From Dipodascopsis uninucleata var. uninucleata (Eukaryota > Ascomycota > Lipomycetes > Lipomycetales > Lipomycetaceae): a stretch of DNA of 64,000 bases. The notes beneath the pieces were generated by a model. The model made no database searches. It was not told the DNA's origin and was given only the letters and a program-made list of their open reading frames with translations. Within the stretch, counting starts at the first letter, position 1. The number at the start of each line of letters is the position of its first letter. The position numbers and the translations under genes are program-made. Positions 25,056-35,749 of this stretch are shown here, in pieces. The stretch spans positions 1,054,001 to 1,118,000 of the forward strand of contig JAJLTO010000004.1 in the NCBI GenBank assembly GCA_030568195.1. The letters run 5' to 3'.

Positions 25056-25627
25056 GAGCTACTATTACTATTTGATTTGGAAATGAGAATGCTGACAGAT
25101 GCTTTAGAATTCATGATCAAAAACGATGACACGAACGATATAATGAACATAATGATATAGTTAATAGCCGAATCGTATTTCCAAGATCTTTTAAAGTTAC
25201 GCGCTCTCACGTAGAAGTGATGTCCACCCATCTCGTAGTCATTTCAAGAACTAATAACACCTTAAAAGGATCTGTTGAGCGGTAGTTTATGCTGATTTCA
25301 TTTAGAATACAATCAGTCAGTAAGCTCATATTAACATTGAACTCCTTAATCATAAACTGATAGACCCCTTTTTGAAAGATCTCAAAAATGGTCTGACGAG
25401 TTGATAAAGCTTTGCTAAATTGAGTTACTAGCCAATTGATAGAATAAAATCTTGATTTTAATATAGCGCTCGTCAACTTTAGTGACCTTTATTGAATAGA
25501 AGAACTTCAATAAAAGTGTATCTGAAAGCGCATACTACGAATTTAAGAAACCGATTTCCAAATTATGGATCTATGTACATTAATGGATATTGCTATTTAC
25601 AAGCATTTAAGTGGAGTCGATGTCAAT
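25056..25627. other. Convergent intergenic tract between RAD16 and CYM1
   Basis: 572 bp holding both 3' flanks. AATAAA on the - strand (25488-25493) is a plausible CYM1 poly(A) signal, and AATAAA on the + strand lies at 25509-25514. An 89-codon - strand frame (25207-25476) opens at TTG, has no ATG near its start and lies downstream of the CYM1 signal, so it is not called. Confidence 0.5.
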
Positions 25628-28600
25628 CTAAGCCAAAGCGGCTCCGCCGTCCTCCGCAAAATCAATAGTATCTACATTAGAAAAAGCTCCAACTTCTGCA
25701 ATGGTCCAATTATTGGACTTATTTATCCAATCTTTGCTAGGCCCCAAAAGTGATGTACTCAACTTGTCTTTCTGTCCAACTAAATATCTCTCTGCCACAC
25801 TTTGAATATCCGAAATACTGACATCAAGTAATCTAGACCTGCGTATCTGACGAAGCTCATCAGAAATACCTTCTAGAAAAAATATCATACCTTCCGACTC
25901 AACACTTTGAGGAGCATCGATGCCCTGGAAAACACTGAGTTTCGCGTCATCAAGGTCTCTCTGACTCCATTGATTCAGTAGAGCCCATTCGCCTGCCTTA
26001 CTAACTACCTGAAGAGTGTTCGAAGGATTTGGATCTCGGTACGAATAGAAGCCAAAAATACCGGAAACGCCGTTATATGATGCGCCACCACCGTATGCAC
26101 CACCTTTCTCACGGATTTCACTATGTAAATGTTTATGAGTAAGCATATTTGCAAGTATTTGCAGTGCAGCGCCATCTTTATGAATATATGGCACACCGCG
26201 TATACCAATTCCAGCATAACTAACTTGGAATGGCATAGAATAAAACATATTCCTAGGAAGCGAGACCTTTTCAAAATATTCAAGCTTGTCAGATTTTGAA
26301 AGAGCACTTGGTACGGCAGGAAGACAATCAATAAATCTAGAAATTGCAACTCTATTGTCCTCGACTGCCTCAGTACCGCAAGTCAGAGCTACTCGAAGAT
26401 TGTTGGTATTTATTACGTATTTAGCAATCTGAGCAAGTTTGGCAGAAATAAGGGGTAACGATTCGTCGTCAAAAGAATCCAAGTAGTTAATAAACTTTAC
26501 TTGTTCGACACCTCTTAACACTTCAGAAAGCTTTGAAGCAGGCGTAAGGGCAGACGCAGCTACTGAGCGTGCATAAGAATGACCACTTTCAGCAATAACA
26601 TTTGCCGACCCACTAGCAATTCCACGAATAAGAGTTCTAAGTTTATCATGATTGTGATAATTTGTATCGAGTAAAAGCTCAGACAGAAGCGTTAATAATT
26701 GCGAAATATCTTTGTCTAGACTGTAACCACTAAGAGCAAGATTTAGGGTCCATGCATCAATATTGTCAGGTGAACAAGTATTATGAACGCTAGCACTAAT
26801 TCCACCGGTTTTTCTCTTTATCTCTTCTTCAAGCTCAGCCATAGAGTGTAAGTTGGTTCCTAGATTAGTGAGAGCATCAGCAAAAAGTGGCAGATAAGGG
26901 TGAAGATCCTGGGGAAGCTCTTCAAGGGAGAGAAGCGCACGAAAATATGTTAAACCATTAGTAGGTGCGACCCGCCACTGGACAGGAACATCATTTTTCG
27001 ACTTCTCGTACTGAAGTTCCACAGAGTCAAGCGATTTGGGAATGTCTTTGACCTCCAAAGTTGGAAGACAAGAAAGATCTTCTTTCTCTTCCTGTTTCTC
27101 TAATAGCTTAATTCCAAGCTCGTATATAGATTGACGTTCCGCATAAGTCAAATTACTGGTCTTAGCCTCTAGACGCTTCTGTTCAGAGATATCAAGTAAT
27201 CCTCCGTACGCGTCTTCGGGAACCATAGTAAAAGAGAACAAGGGCTTATCTACTATGAATTTTTCTAAAAATGATTCTAGAAACTTCGGTTTCTTTAGAT
27301 CTTCTCTAAATCTCTCGACGATTGCAGTCCATTCCAACATTTTCAATGGATCCACATTATTAAACCAGCCAGGAGTGACACTATAGAGAACGTTCATACC
27401 AAAATTTGCAACCTTATGTTTTCTCGAAAGCTCTGCCTGGTGAAGAATTGCCTCGACTCGACCGAGATCGAAGCCTTTTTCATATGTTGTTTTAATAACA
27501 TCAAGAATTATAGTTTCAACCTTATTTAAATTCTCTTCTGAGACCCCCTGCAGTCCAATAGAGAAAATATTAATGGGTGACGAGTTATCAAGGCCAGTGT
27601 TCGGAGAGTATTCACTTCCAAGATCAGATTCAATTAAAGCTTGGTATAATGGTGAGGCATGACCATCAGTAAGAAGACTGGTAACCACCTTTAGGCAGAA
27701 ACTCTGATAAATATCATCAGTAGATCCCATAAACCATGTTAGTGAAGTCTTATGCTGACGATTAGGATCAGCCAATGGATCAAAAGGTCCACGCATGACA
27801 ACACGCTTCGACTCAGAGAGATCGATCGGATACTTGACATCCAATGACTTCTCTAGCGGCTCAAATTCGGAAAAATTTTCATTCAAATGCCGTAGATGAT
27901 CTTCAAGAGGGAAGTTCCCATAAGTAAATACCTTCGAATTCGATGGATGATAATTCTGCGCATGGAAGCGCTTAAGCTGCTCGTAAGTTAGATCTGTGAT
28001 CTTTTCCGGATCTCCACCACTATTATTTAGACTGGGATATATGCTCTCCTGGAATCTGATGTAGTACAAATAGGAAGAGTCTGACATCTGACCTTTCATT
28101 TCATTGTACACCACACCTTTGAACGCGAGGGGGGATTCGGGATCTCTTGGATCAGCATGCTCCAAACGCCAACCTTCCTGGGTAAAGTCCAGATTTCGCA
28201 ATAAAGGATGTAGAGTTGCGTCCAAGTAAACATCACGGAGGTTCGCAAAGTCAACTTTATTAGTAGTCGCGAATGGATAAAAAGTGTAATCACTTGCTGT
28301 CATTGCATTCATAAAATTTGCTAATGACCGGTTCAACATTTTGAAGAAAGGATCTCGGACTTGATATTTTTCTGAACCACACAAAGTAGTATGCTAGAAT
28401 AGCGTTAGATAGAGTATAAATAAGTAAAAAAATTAATACCAACCTCTAGAATGTGCGGAACCCCTGTAGCATCTGGGGGATTAGTTTTAAATCCAATTGA
28501 AAAGACATTGTTCTTGTCATCTCTGCTAATATGAAGATGCTCTGCTCCCGAAGCATCATGCTTGAGATGAATGGCTAATAATTCAAGTTCGGGGACCTGT

Positions 28601-28779
28601 TTCTGCCGTAGAACAGTATATCCATGCAATTTGGATCCAGGAGTATATAATTCTTGCGCCTTCGCAAGCGATGAATACCCAGTTTTTCGATTAAGACCAC
28701 TAGTAAATTGCGTCTGTCTTTGGAACTTTTGTCCAACACAAACGCTTTTAAGTTGATTTTTAAGCAGTCGGAAAGACAT
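25628..28779 (-). CDS. CYM1: Mitochondrial presequence protease (M16C, PreP/Cym1)
   Basis: Exons 28444-28779 and 25628-28393 give 1033 aa, the usual size for PreP. The first ~45 residues are basic and Ser/Gln-rich (matrix targeting). The inverted zinc motif HILEH is split by the intron: HILE ends exon 1 and His113 opens exon 2. Glu112 is the catalytic base. Further marks are [35 protein letters not shown], the distal Glu region [15 protein letters not shown], and the C-terminal half with [10 protein letters not shown] and [11 protein letters not shown]. The enzyme degrades cleaved presequences and other peptides in the matrix. The donor is GTTGGT, a rare variant, but no other joining restores HxxEH. 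The antisense frames over this gene are shadows. Confidence 0.96.
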
Positions 28780-29985
28780 TATGGACGTACGAAAGCTTTA
28801 ACCTAGTTAAGAGCAAACAAAGCAGTACAATCCACAAAACTTGTTCTCTTGCACAGTGGTGCAATATAAGCGTTTAATAGACAAGGCAGTTATAAATCGT
28901 CTTACTCTGCTGAGTGCAAAAATTACTATACGCTCTTGGATGTTAGGGTAATTGACATTAGGAGGTTCAGTAGTACAGCGTCCTGTTTGAGAGAAATATA
29001 CCGATTCAATTCCATTATATTATTTTCTTCCATTTTCAAAAGAACATAACTTCAAAAAATTGCAATAAAACCAAAAGGATTAATATCTAATAGAGTACCA
29101 ATTTACCAGTTCCTCGTAGAAAGTGCAAAGTGACTATGACTTCTAACTATTCTGATGTTTTACTTCTAATACCATAGTAAATATGATGACGACCAACAAA
29201 ACGATCAAGCGACTGAACCATTTCGTGGGAGATGGATCCCGACCGACTCAATACCCTTATTATCTGATGATCTTGTAAATCTTATACCACGCTCTCTTAA
29301 GCACGTGACAAACCAGAAATGCTTAGTGTTGCTTACATGCCGCAAGAACCGATCTACACGTGATATCACCTGATCATAGGACAGCCAATCATAACGGGAT
29401 ATAGTAGGAAGCCCTAAACGTGTGCAGCGTATCTCTAGATGTGCCATAAAATGATATAACACTTTGCGATCTTCTCGCAGCAATAAAATACGCGCACCTG
29501 ACCGTCAGCTTTTGCTTCTCCCGTGACCACAGAAAAACAGATTGAAATCGAAGAAATAGGACGTGATTGCCTGAAATTTATAAACTTCTTGGTTAACGAG
29601 ATCAGATATCTGGTTCTTATTATACGGTTAAAACAATAGGTGAGCTTCTAAACTAGAAAATGTGTTTTATGGTTTCTGGATGGACATAGAGCAGAATCAC
29701 GGGTGTCTCCAAGGGTGACCAGAGAAAGGCTTGGATTATGTTTATTCACAATAACAAAAGAATTGTCCCAACTGCGATGTTCCCCCCTGGCACATGACTC
29801 GACGACGATTACTAGAATCTGGACAAGCCAACTTTAAGAGCAAAGGATACAGATCGGACGATTGAGAAGCCTTCCGATGAAGAACGTTACTGACATCATT
29901 TAATCATGAACTTAGACTAGAGGAGTAGGCAACCATAGATTGGTGTGAGTTTCCCTGCAAATCAGCTGGAAACACGATAAATACG
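28780..29985. other. 1.2 kb divergent promoter region of CYM1 and CBF1
   Basis: No supported gene. An 80-codon - strand ATG frame (stop near 29205) has no recognisable motif. The tract carries two CACGTG E-boxes, described separately, and a tiny upstream frame (Met-Asn-Leu-Asp) at about 29906 in the possible CBF1 leader. Confidence 0.45.
29302..29362. promoter_or_regulatory. Two CACGTG E-boxes upstream of CBF1
   Basis: CACGTGAC at 29302-29309 and CACGTGAT at 29357-29364, 55 bp apart. The first matches, in reverse, the GTCACGTG core preferred by Cbf1-type bHLH proteins. They lie about 620-680 bp upstream of the CBF1 start and about 520-580 bp upstream of CYM1. Autoregulation of CBF1 is possible; that is inference. 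Confidence 0.45.
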
Positions 29986-30711
29986 ATGTCGACGTTAGCA
30001 TCATCATCAACTGTTCATCAACCAGTATCACCAAGCCATAAGAGAAAACGATCTAATACGATGACAGAAGGTCTAAGCAAAGACGATGATCAGATGAGCA
30101 AAAAGTCGAATAATCAGGTTCCAGACTCTGTTATTGACGGCTCTTTGAGAGATCAACATCACACACAATCATCACAGCCAGTACATGCACAGCCAGTGAC
30201 GCATCATCGAGTAGATGCTACGGGTAATGGCCAGACGGCTGCATCAGCTATGGCTACAATGTCAATGCCTATGCCACACCAACAACCTTCTATGAGTACC
30301 TTAGGTCATGAGAGTTTAGGTTCTAACGGTGCAGATGGCAGTCCGAAGCCACCGGTTGGGAGCGAAGAGTGGCATAGACTCCGAAAAGATAACCACAAGG
30401 AAGTTGAGCGACGGAGACGTGAGACTATTAACGAAGGTATTACCGAACTTGCACGTATTGTGCCTGGCTGTGAAAAGAATAAAGGCTCGATTTTGCAGCG
30501 TGCTGTGCAATACATTCAGCAACTTAAGGAGAACGAAGCTTCCAATATCGAGAAATGGACGCTTGAGAAGCTGCTAACGGAACAAGCTATTGCAGAGCTG
30601 TCAGCCTCTAATGAGAAATTGAAAGCTGAGGTTGATCGTGCTTGGCGTGAAGCTGATGCCTGGAAGAAAACTTGTGCCAGCGCTGGAATTAAGAAGAAAC
30701 AGGAGGACTAG
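29986..30711 (+). CDS. CBF1: bHLH-Zip centromere/promoter-binding factor Cbf1
   Basis: A single-exon 241-aa protein. Residues 1-130 are disordered, rich in Ser, Gln, His and Met. The bHLH domain starts near 134: basic region KDNHKEVERRRRETINEGI with His137, Glu141 and Arg145, the class-B triad that reads CACGTG. Helix 1, a loop with PGCEKNKGSI, and helix 2 (LQRAVQYIQQLKENE) follow, then a leucine-zipper-like coiled coil to about 230 and a Lys-rich end. Cbf1 binds CACGTG at methionine/sulfur genes and, in budding yeasts, at centromere element I. Whether this organism uses it at centromeres cannot be told. Two E-boxes lie in its own upstream region. Confidence 0.92.
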   Translation: MSTLASSSTVHQPVSPSHKRKRSNTMTEGLSKDDDQMSKKSNNQVPDSVIDGSLRDQHHTQSSQPVHAQPVTHHRVDATGNGQTAASAMATMSMPMPHQQPSMSTLGHESLGSNGADGSPKPPVGSEEWHRLRKDNHKEVERRRRETINEGITELARIVPGCEKNKGSILQRAVQYIQQLKENEASNIEKWTLEKLLTEQAIAELSASNEKLKAEVDRAWREADAWKKTCASAGIKKKQED

Positions 30712-31118
30712 ATACCCAAGTGTATAGAGAAATATCTCAATAAACTTGTCTGCGCTACCACTTGATTACAACTTTGTATTTTATAATAATCAGTGTTTAC
30801 TATGTGTTTTAGATTTTTTTATGATAGTTGCTTATTCCCTCTGAAACATTCTATTATAATTGTTTTCTGGCTTTCCTGAGTTCTTTAATTTTGTTTAAAA
30901 ACTACAAGATCTCTCTCTTTTCAATAGGGCATGGAGTTAGTGAAGAGCAAAGTGGTAAGATATGTACGTGAGTTGAAGTGTTTGTTTTATGACCTAATTA
31001 TATTATTGTAATTGTACTTTATAGGCTCTGAGAGTAATTTATATATTGCTATTCTATTTGCTTCGTACTGATTTCTGTCCAAGATTGATATGTCCATCCG
31101 AGAACAAGAAAAATTTCT
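30712..31118. other. Convergent intergenic tract between CBF1 and NTA1
   Basis: 407 bp. An AATAAA follows the CBF1 stop within about 25 bp (30738-30743, in CTCAATAAACTTG). No gene or other feature was seen. Confidence 0.55.
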
Positions 31119-32069
31119 TCATATATCAACCTCGACAAATAGAATACCTTCTTTCTCCTGTCCAAGCCAGTCTCTGACCAAAGCTTTCCCACTATTATCG
31201 TATTCGAGGACACATGATGAACCCGCATACATTGTCCTTTCACTGACATCACCGTCTTCAATTCCTGTACGATTTGCACCGATGAATACACGCCTCCTAT
31301 TCTCCGTCAGAGAAGCGACATTATCTTGCAAAGGTTTTAGACGTACGGCCCAGTAATTGATTGTTTTCCAGTCTGGAATATTCATACTATCTTCCACGGG
31401 TACATCATTGTCATAGGCTCTCCAAGCCATAGGTAAGACAATCAAATCAGCATCCTTTTGAATAGCAAAATTTGCAAATTCATACTTATCAAATGGTGCT
31501 GTAAATTCCTCCGGATTTAAATCCATACATATACCTAACACAACCTTAACAGATACCTTATCTCTTCCAAGTGTTAGCTCCATGCTACCGAATCCTTCCC
31601 CGCCAGAGCAAGCACCCCATACTTTATCTGCTTCATATAGAAAGCACTTGCGATAATTATATACGATTTCTCCTGAGGGAGAGACCACCACTGCAGAGTT
31701 GTATATCTTTTCTATATTACTTTCCGTCGACACTTCAGGATATCCCACAATGACATGGCAATTCAAATCTAACGCCGTCTTCTGTGCCCATGCCGTTGTT
31801 CGTCCAGTGTACCTTGGCTCGAGATATGGAGTTATCGCCGACCGGGAAGCAAACTTATATCCTGTAAATGCAAGCTCAGGTAGTACCAGAAGGTCTATAC
31901 TTTTTCGTGATTCTAGTCCAGCATTGACTGATTGTTTAGCTGCTTCTTGTCCTTGGTAGCGGTTTGAGAAAAAATTCTGCAACATAAGATCTACTTTTCG
32001 CATAGAGTTCACTATATCAGATCCATGGTGAATATTTACCTGGACACAGGCCACCGTGAATCTACGCAT
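31119..32069 (-). CDS. NTA1: Protein N-terminal asparagine/glutamine amidohydrolase Nta1
   Basis: A 316-aa nitrilase-superfamily protein. The catalytic triad is visible: Glu65 in LVLPELAFTGY, Lys141 in YNYRKCFLYEAD and Cys181 in LGICMDLNPEEF. The sequence DLNPEEF after the cysteine and the WRAYDND/NYWAVRLKPL region fit yeast Nta1, which deamidates N-terminal Asn and Gln so that proteins enter the Arg/N-degron route. I chose the ATG before RRFTVACVQVN because the frame upstream has no ATG; translation from it starts right at strand 1 of the domain. A short upstream exon ending near the AG at 32091 cannot be excluded. Its 5' end is 264 bp from the divergent J-domain gene. Confidence 0.9.
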   Translation of the reverse strand: MRRFTVACVQVNIHHGSDIVNSMRKVDLMLQNFFSNRYQGQEAAKQSVNAGLESRKSIDLLVLPELAFTGYKFASRSAITPYLEPRYTGRTTAWAQKTALDLNCHVIVGYPEVSTESNIEKIYNSAVVVSPSGEIVYNYRKCFLYEADKVWGACSGGEGFGSMELTLGRDKVSVKVVLGICMDLNPEEFTAPFDKYEFANFAIQKDADLIVLPMAWRAYDNDVPVEDSMNIPDWKTINYWAVRLKPLQDNVASLTENRRRVFIGANRTGIEDGDVSERTMYAGSSCVLEYDNSGKALVRDWLGQEKEGILFVEVDI

Positions 32070-32333
32070 CGCGTTCTTTATTGACGTCTCCTGCAATATA
32101 TTATAATTCTTCAGGTGCTGTATTGATTACATCATATCCGCGGATATAACGCGCGGTTGTGGTAGAAGAGCTGAGCGTTCTTCTGACTCTCATTATATTC
32201 CCAATTCAGAAAATGACATCTGGTCTAATTCCAATACAATTTTTAGCTAATTCTATCACAAAGACATTCGAATTTTACTACCAAGTAATGCTTCTTGCCA
32301 TATTTATTTGATTTTCTAGTAGCAAATAGTACT

Positions 32334-33168
32334 ATGAGTATTCCAGACCATTATGCAACTTTAGGTTGCGATTCTGGGTCTTCCCAAACAAAAATCAGGA
32401 ATGCCTATAAGAAGTGGGTATTTGCTGACTTGTTACAAGTATATATTGAGAATTACGATAGATTGTGAAATACTAATGATTTTCATTTTAGAGCGGCCCT
32501 ATTGACACATCCAGATAGATTTAAACCTCTATCGAAGGAAGCAAAGAGTGCCACTGAGCGATTCCAAGCTGTCTCCGACGCCTATTATGTTCTGGGAGAT
32601 GCGACTCGGCGTGCACAATATGACCGTGAACGAGAGACTACTCAGAGCAGCGGACGGACACGATCGAAATCTAGTAGCTATTCGCAGTATTTTGAAAACG
32701 ATGACGAGAGGGAAAAGGCATATAGAGATGAATTCATGCGCGCATTTGAAGAGATGCTACGAGATGCGCATATGAACTCTAGCGATATGAATAACGAAGC
32801 CAGTTCGTCTTCTGGATCGAGTCAACATCCTAACGACAACAATAGTGGCGATTACCATAGCGTAGCGGGAAAGCTTCGAATATTCACAGTAGCTGGTGGT
32901 GCTTCTGGTGCTATGCTGGGATTTATACTTGCTAATATTCCTGGTGCACTGGCAGGCTTAGCGGTTGGAGCAAAGCTTGGAAATATTAGAGATCAGAAAG
33001 GCAAATCAGTGTATGAGGTATATCAGGAACTTCCTGGGGAAGCGAAAGCCAAAGTTTTGGCAGAACTCGCTCAAAAGGTATATGGTCTTTGTTTAATTAA
33101 TTCTATGATTTTATATTTACTGACTTCATGCCATATAGCTGTTCGCAAATGTTCCACTGTCATCATAG
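32334..33168 (+). CDS. J-domain protein with a C-terminal hydrophobic hairpin
   Basis: Exons 32334-32413, 32492-33077 and 33139-33168 give 231 aa. The J domain occupies residues 5-72: DHYATLGC, KIRNAYKKAALLTHPDRF with the HPD tripeptide at 33-35, and YVLGDATRRAQYDRE. A Ser/Asn-rich linker follows, then a Gly/Ala-rich hydrophobic segment (GGASGAMLGFILANIPGALA, GLAVGAKLG) that could insert in a membrane, and a conserved-looking end (KSVYEVYQELPGEAKAKVLA, ELAQKLFANV). It would stimulate an Hsp70. The J domain is certain; the class and location are not. The protein is a member of a fungal group of short J proteins with this Gly-rich tail, from memory. Its stop is 28 bp from the MCM10 stop. Confidence 0.85.
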
Positions 33169-33196
33169 CCACTTTTATGCTGAAAGAAATGAGCAT

Positions 33197-35440
33197 CTAT
33201 TCCATAAACTTTTTTACAACATAGACTCCATTTTGTTTTGGGGCCAGATTGTCAGGTAGTAGCCCATTTCTGGATGCAAACATGCGCTGGCCGTCCTTCT
33301 TTGGAGAAAACATTACCGTCCTATATAGATAGTCGATTATTAGCGACTCGTTATAATCATGAAGTATGAACTATATAGCCTGGACTCACCCTCTATTGAC
33401 TTCTGGTCTCGCTCTGGTCGCTCTGCGAACAGCAAGTTCAATGTGATATTCGCAGTATTCTGTTTTGGCAAGGTTTACCCAATTCTGGCACTGTTGGTCT
33501 TTCTTAGTTATTGCCTTGCAAATTCCTAAGTCTTTACATCGGCCTATCTCTATAATTACGTCATCAGATTCTGTTAAATTCAAATTGAAACCCTGAATTG
33601 CTCCAGTGCCAGAGTCACGTTGCTTGGTCTTCCAGACCCCAGGATTGAGAACTGCTACGATATCGCCGATCCGTAACTTCCACATTCTTTCAAATGCTTT
33701 ACCCATGACGAACATGTCAATTTCGGTCTGCATATCTGTCAATTTAACTATAAAGTATCGTCTATTTTCCATACTCTCTGTCTCTTCTTTCCTTTGCTCT
33801 TGTAATGCCTTCTGCTGTCTAATTCTTTCCGTCCTCGCATAAGATTTGGGCTCGAGATCAGAAACTGCCTGAGAAATCGCTTTCTTCACCTTTTTTGCAT
33901 CATCCTTTTCAATGCGAGGTTTTTGGTCAGTATTAGCCGCAGCTGATTTTTGAAATACTTTTGCACGAGTGTACATTACTGTAGACTTCTTTGCAATTAC
34001 TCCTAGCACAACGTAATTTGGATACATTGGAGGATCGTAGTCTGGTGGTATCACTTCTGTATGAAGAGTAGTTGTTGTGAATATTTTTTTGTCCTCAAGA
34101 TGAGTATCTAATTCGGAGGTAGATATGTACCTTGTTAACAAAGGTAGTTTAGTGTACGTGTCTACCAGATCAATGGCCATTCCAGAAAGCTTATTATTGT
34201 CTTCAGTAAATTGAGCGCTGCTGATATGTGGTGGTGTAGCTGGAGAAGAATTTGACAATGTGTTTGAATCACTAGATAGCACATTCTCCGCTACACTAAC
34301 TATCATTTTAGCTCCAGTTTGCGAAGCGGACGGCAGGTCAACTTCGAGCTCGCTGTCACTTTCTGCGCTTGCTTCTTTATCATGACTGTCTAAAGTCTTG
34401 AAAGAATCTTGTGATGATCTGTCAGATTTCTTTACAGGTTGCGAGAATCCTTTAACTCGGTCTTTGATGATTAAGTTCTGCTGCTTCTTCCCCGCTTTAC
34501 TCTCTTGACTGCTCCTTCTGGCCGCCATCATTCTTTCAGCAAAGCTTGGAAGTTTTGTAGCCGATTCTGCTACTGACATCTGATCCGTAGATCTACCCAA
34601 AATAGATTCCTTAGTCTTTGTCTTTCTCATGTCCAGTTGTTGTAGAGCCTTTAAATTCGTAGCATCCTTGGTTGATTTTAATGACATTGTAGGAGCCTGC
34701 TGGAACTTTGGAATGGCACTATTAACAAGCACTCTTATGGGATTCGTTCTTACAGGAGACTTTTTACGTGTGAGATTTATCTCATTTGCCGTAAGTCCCT
34801 TGTCTACACCGAGACGCACCCTAGCAGGTATGCCATCTATAAAAACTGGTTTCGGCTTTGCCGGAGAGGGCGTTTTAGCTATTTGCATTTCAACAGCTGA
34901 AGCAGACAATGATCTGGATATAGCTCTCGAGCCCTTCTGTCCTGTATCTTGTCTCATGAGGATAAGTCTCTGCCGCTTGATTGAATCGTTTAGCGTCACT
35001 TGTCTGCCTTCAGGGGACGTAAAATATCTCAGCGGTCGCTTAAGCGGAGTCGCAGGCACTTCACTTGAAGCTTCTTCGGTCATATTGTTCTTTTGTTGAC
35101 TCTGCCTCTTTTGTAGCTGCTTCAATGCCAGCTTTGCTTTTATTTCTTCTTGTTTGGCTTGAATCTGAGCCAACTTTAGCCTTAGTATGTCTAGTATGTC
35201 TGGTTAGACCAGTGTAACACTAAATAATTGGCTATTTCAGTGAGGATTCGTAGACTCACCTTCATCATCCGATATATTTCCCTCTTGCTCATTATCTACA
35301 GCTCTATAATAATCATATGAGTCAGTGAGCTCTTCATTATTGTCAGGCTGTTCCGATGACTGTGAACTAAACGAGCTTCCTAGCTGATCAGGAATCCGAC
35401 TCGTATTACGAACTGGCGACGGCGACACCGGCTCTTCCAT
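33197..35440 (-). CDS. MCM10: Replication factor Mcm10
   Basis: Three exons (35260-35440, 33390-35190, 33197-33320) give 701 aa. The N-terminal 500 residues are mostly disordered, with a basic coiled segment around 65-85 (AQIQAKQEEIKAKLALKQLQ). The conserved core lies at about 530-650: OB-fold strands YFIVKLTDMQTEIDMFVMGK, FERMWKLRIGDIVAVLNPGV, GFNLNLTESDDVIIEIGRCK, then the zinc motif CKAITKKDQQCQNWVNLAK...CEYH. The last exon supplies RTxMFSPKKDGQRMF. Mcm10 activates the CMG helicase and stabilises polymerase alpha at origins. The start lies 309 bp from RNH202 and their shared promoter holds two ACGCGT boxes. Confidence 0.94.
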
Positions 35441-35578
35441 TTTGAACTGTATACCAAAATTTCAGAACAGCTAGACAGTTAAACTCATTAGAGAAAGGGC
35501 GTGAAGGATTTTTATTCACCAGGAGTGCCGATTAGTAAGAGCAAGCTTTTCGAAATTAGCCCAGTCTCGAGACTTGGG

Positions 35579-35607
35579 ACGCGTTTCTAATTATCGCGAA
35601 AACGCGT
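35579..35607. promoter_or_regulatory. Two ACGCGT (MCB) boxes in the MCM10-RNH202 promoter
   Basis: ACGCGT occurs at 35579-35584 and 35602-35607, 23 bp apart centre to centre (about two helical turns), with extra CGCGA half-sites between and after them. The boxes lie about 140-165 bp from both start codons. Paired MCBs are the known arrangement for MBF-driven G1/S transcription in ascomycete yeasts, and both flanking genes act in DNA replication. Confidence 0.7.
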
Positions 35608-35749
35608 CGCGATTTCGTCAGGGTAAACTATAAGACATCTGAAGGCGACGCGAAAGGCTTACCCTTCAAAAATTCTGCATAAGAATACTTGTTGGACTTT
35701 CAGTCTTCATACATGTTACTACTAGTTTTTTGCGGACTGTGCTGGCGAC

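Noticed and set aside
25207-25476. 89-codon - strand frame downstream of CYM1
   Set aside because: It opens at TTG with no nearby ATG, lies after the CYM1 AATAAA signal and has no recognisable motif or splice partner.
29205-29483. - strand frame of 92 codons (80 from its first ATG) in the CBF1-CYM1 gap
   Set aside because: No motif, no splice support, and it overlaps the E-box promoter region. Probably chance.
32070-32096. Nine extra codons before NTA1
   Set aside because: They open at TTG. The ATG at 32069 places the start at the first strand of the nitrilase fold.
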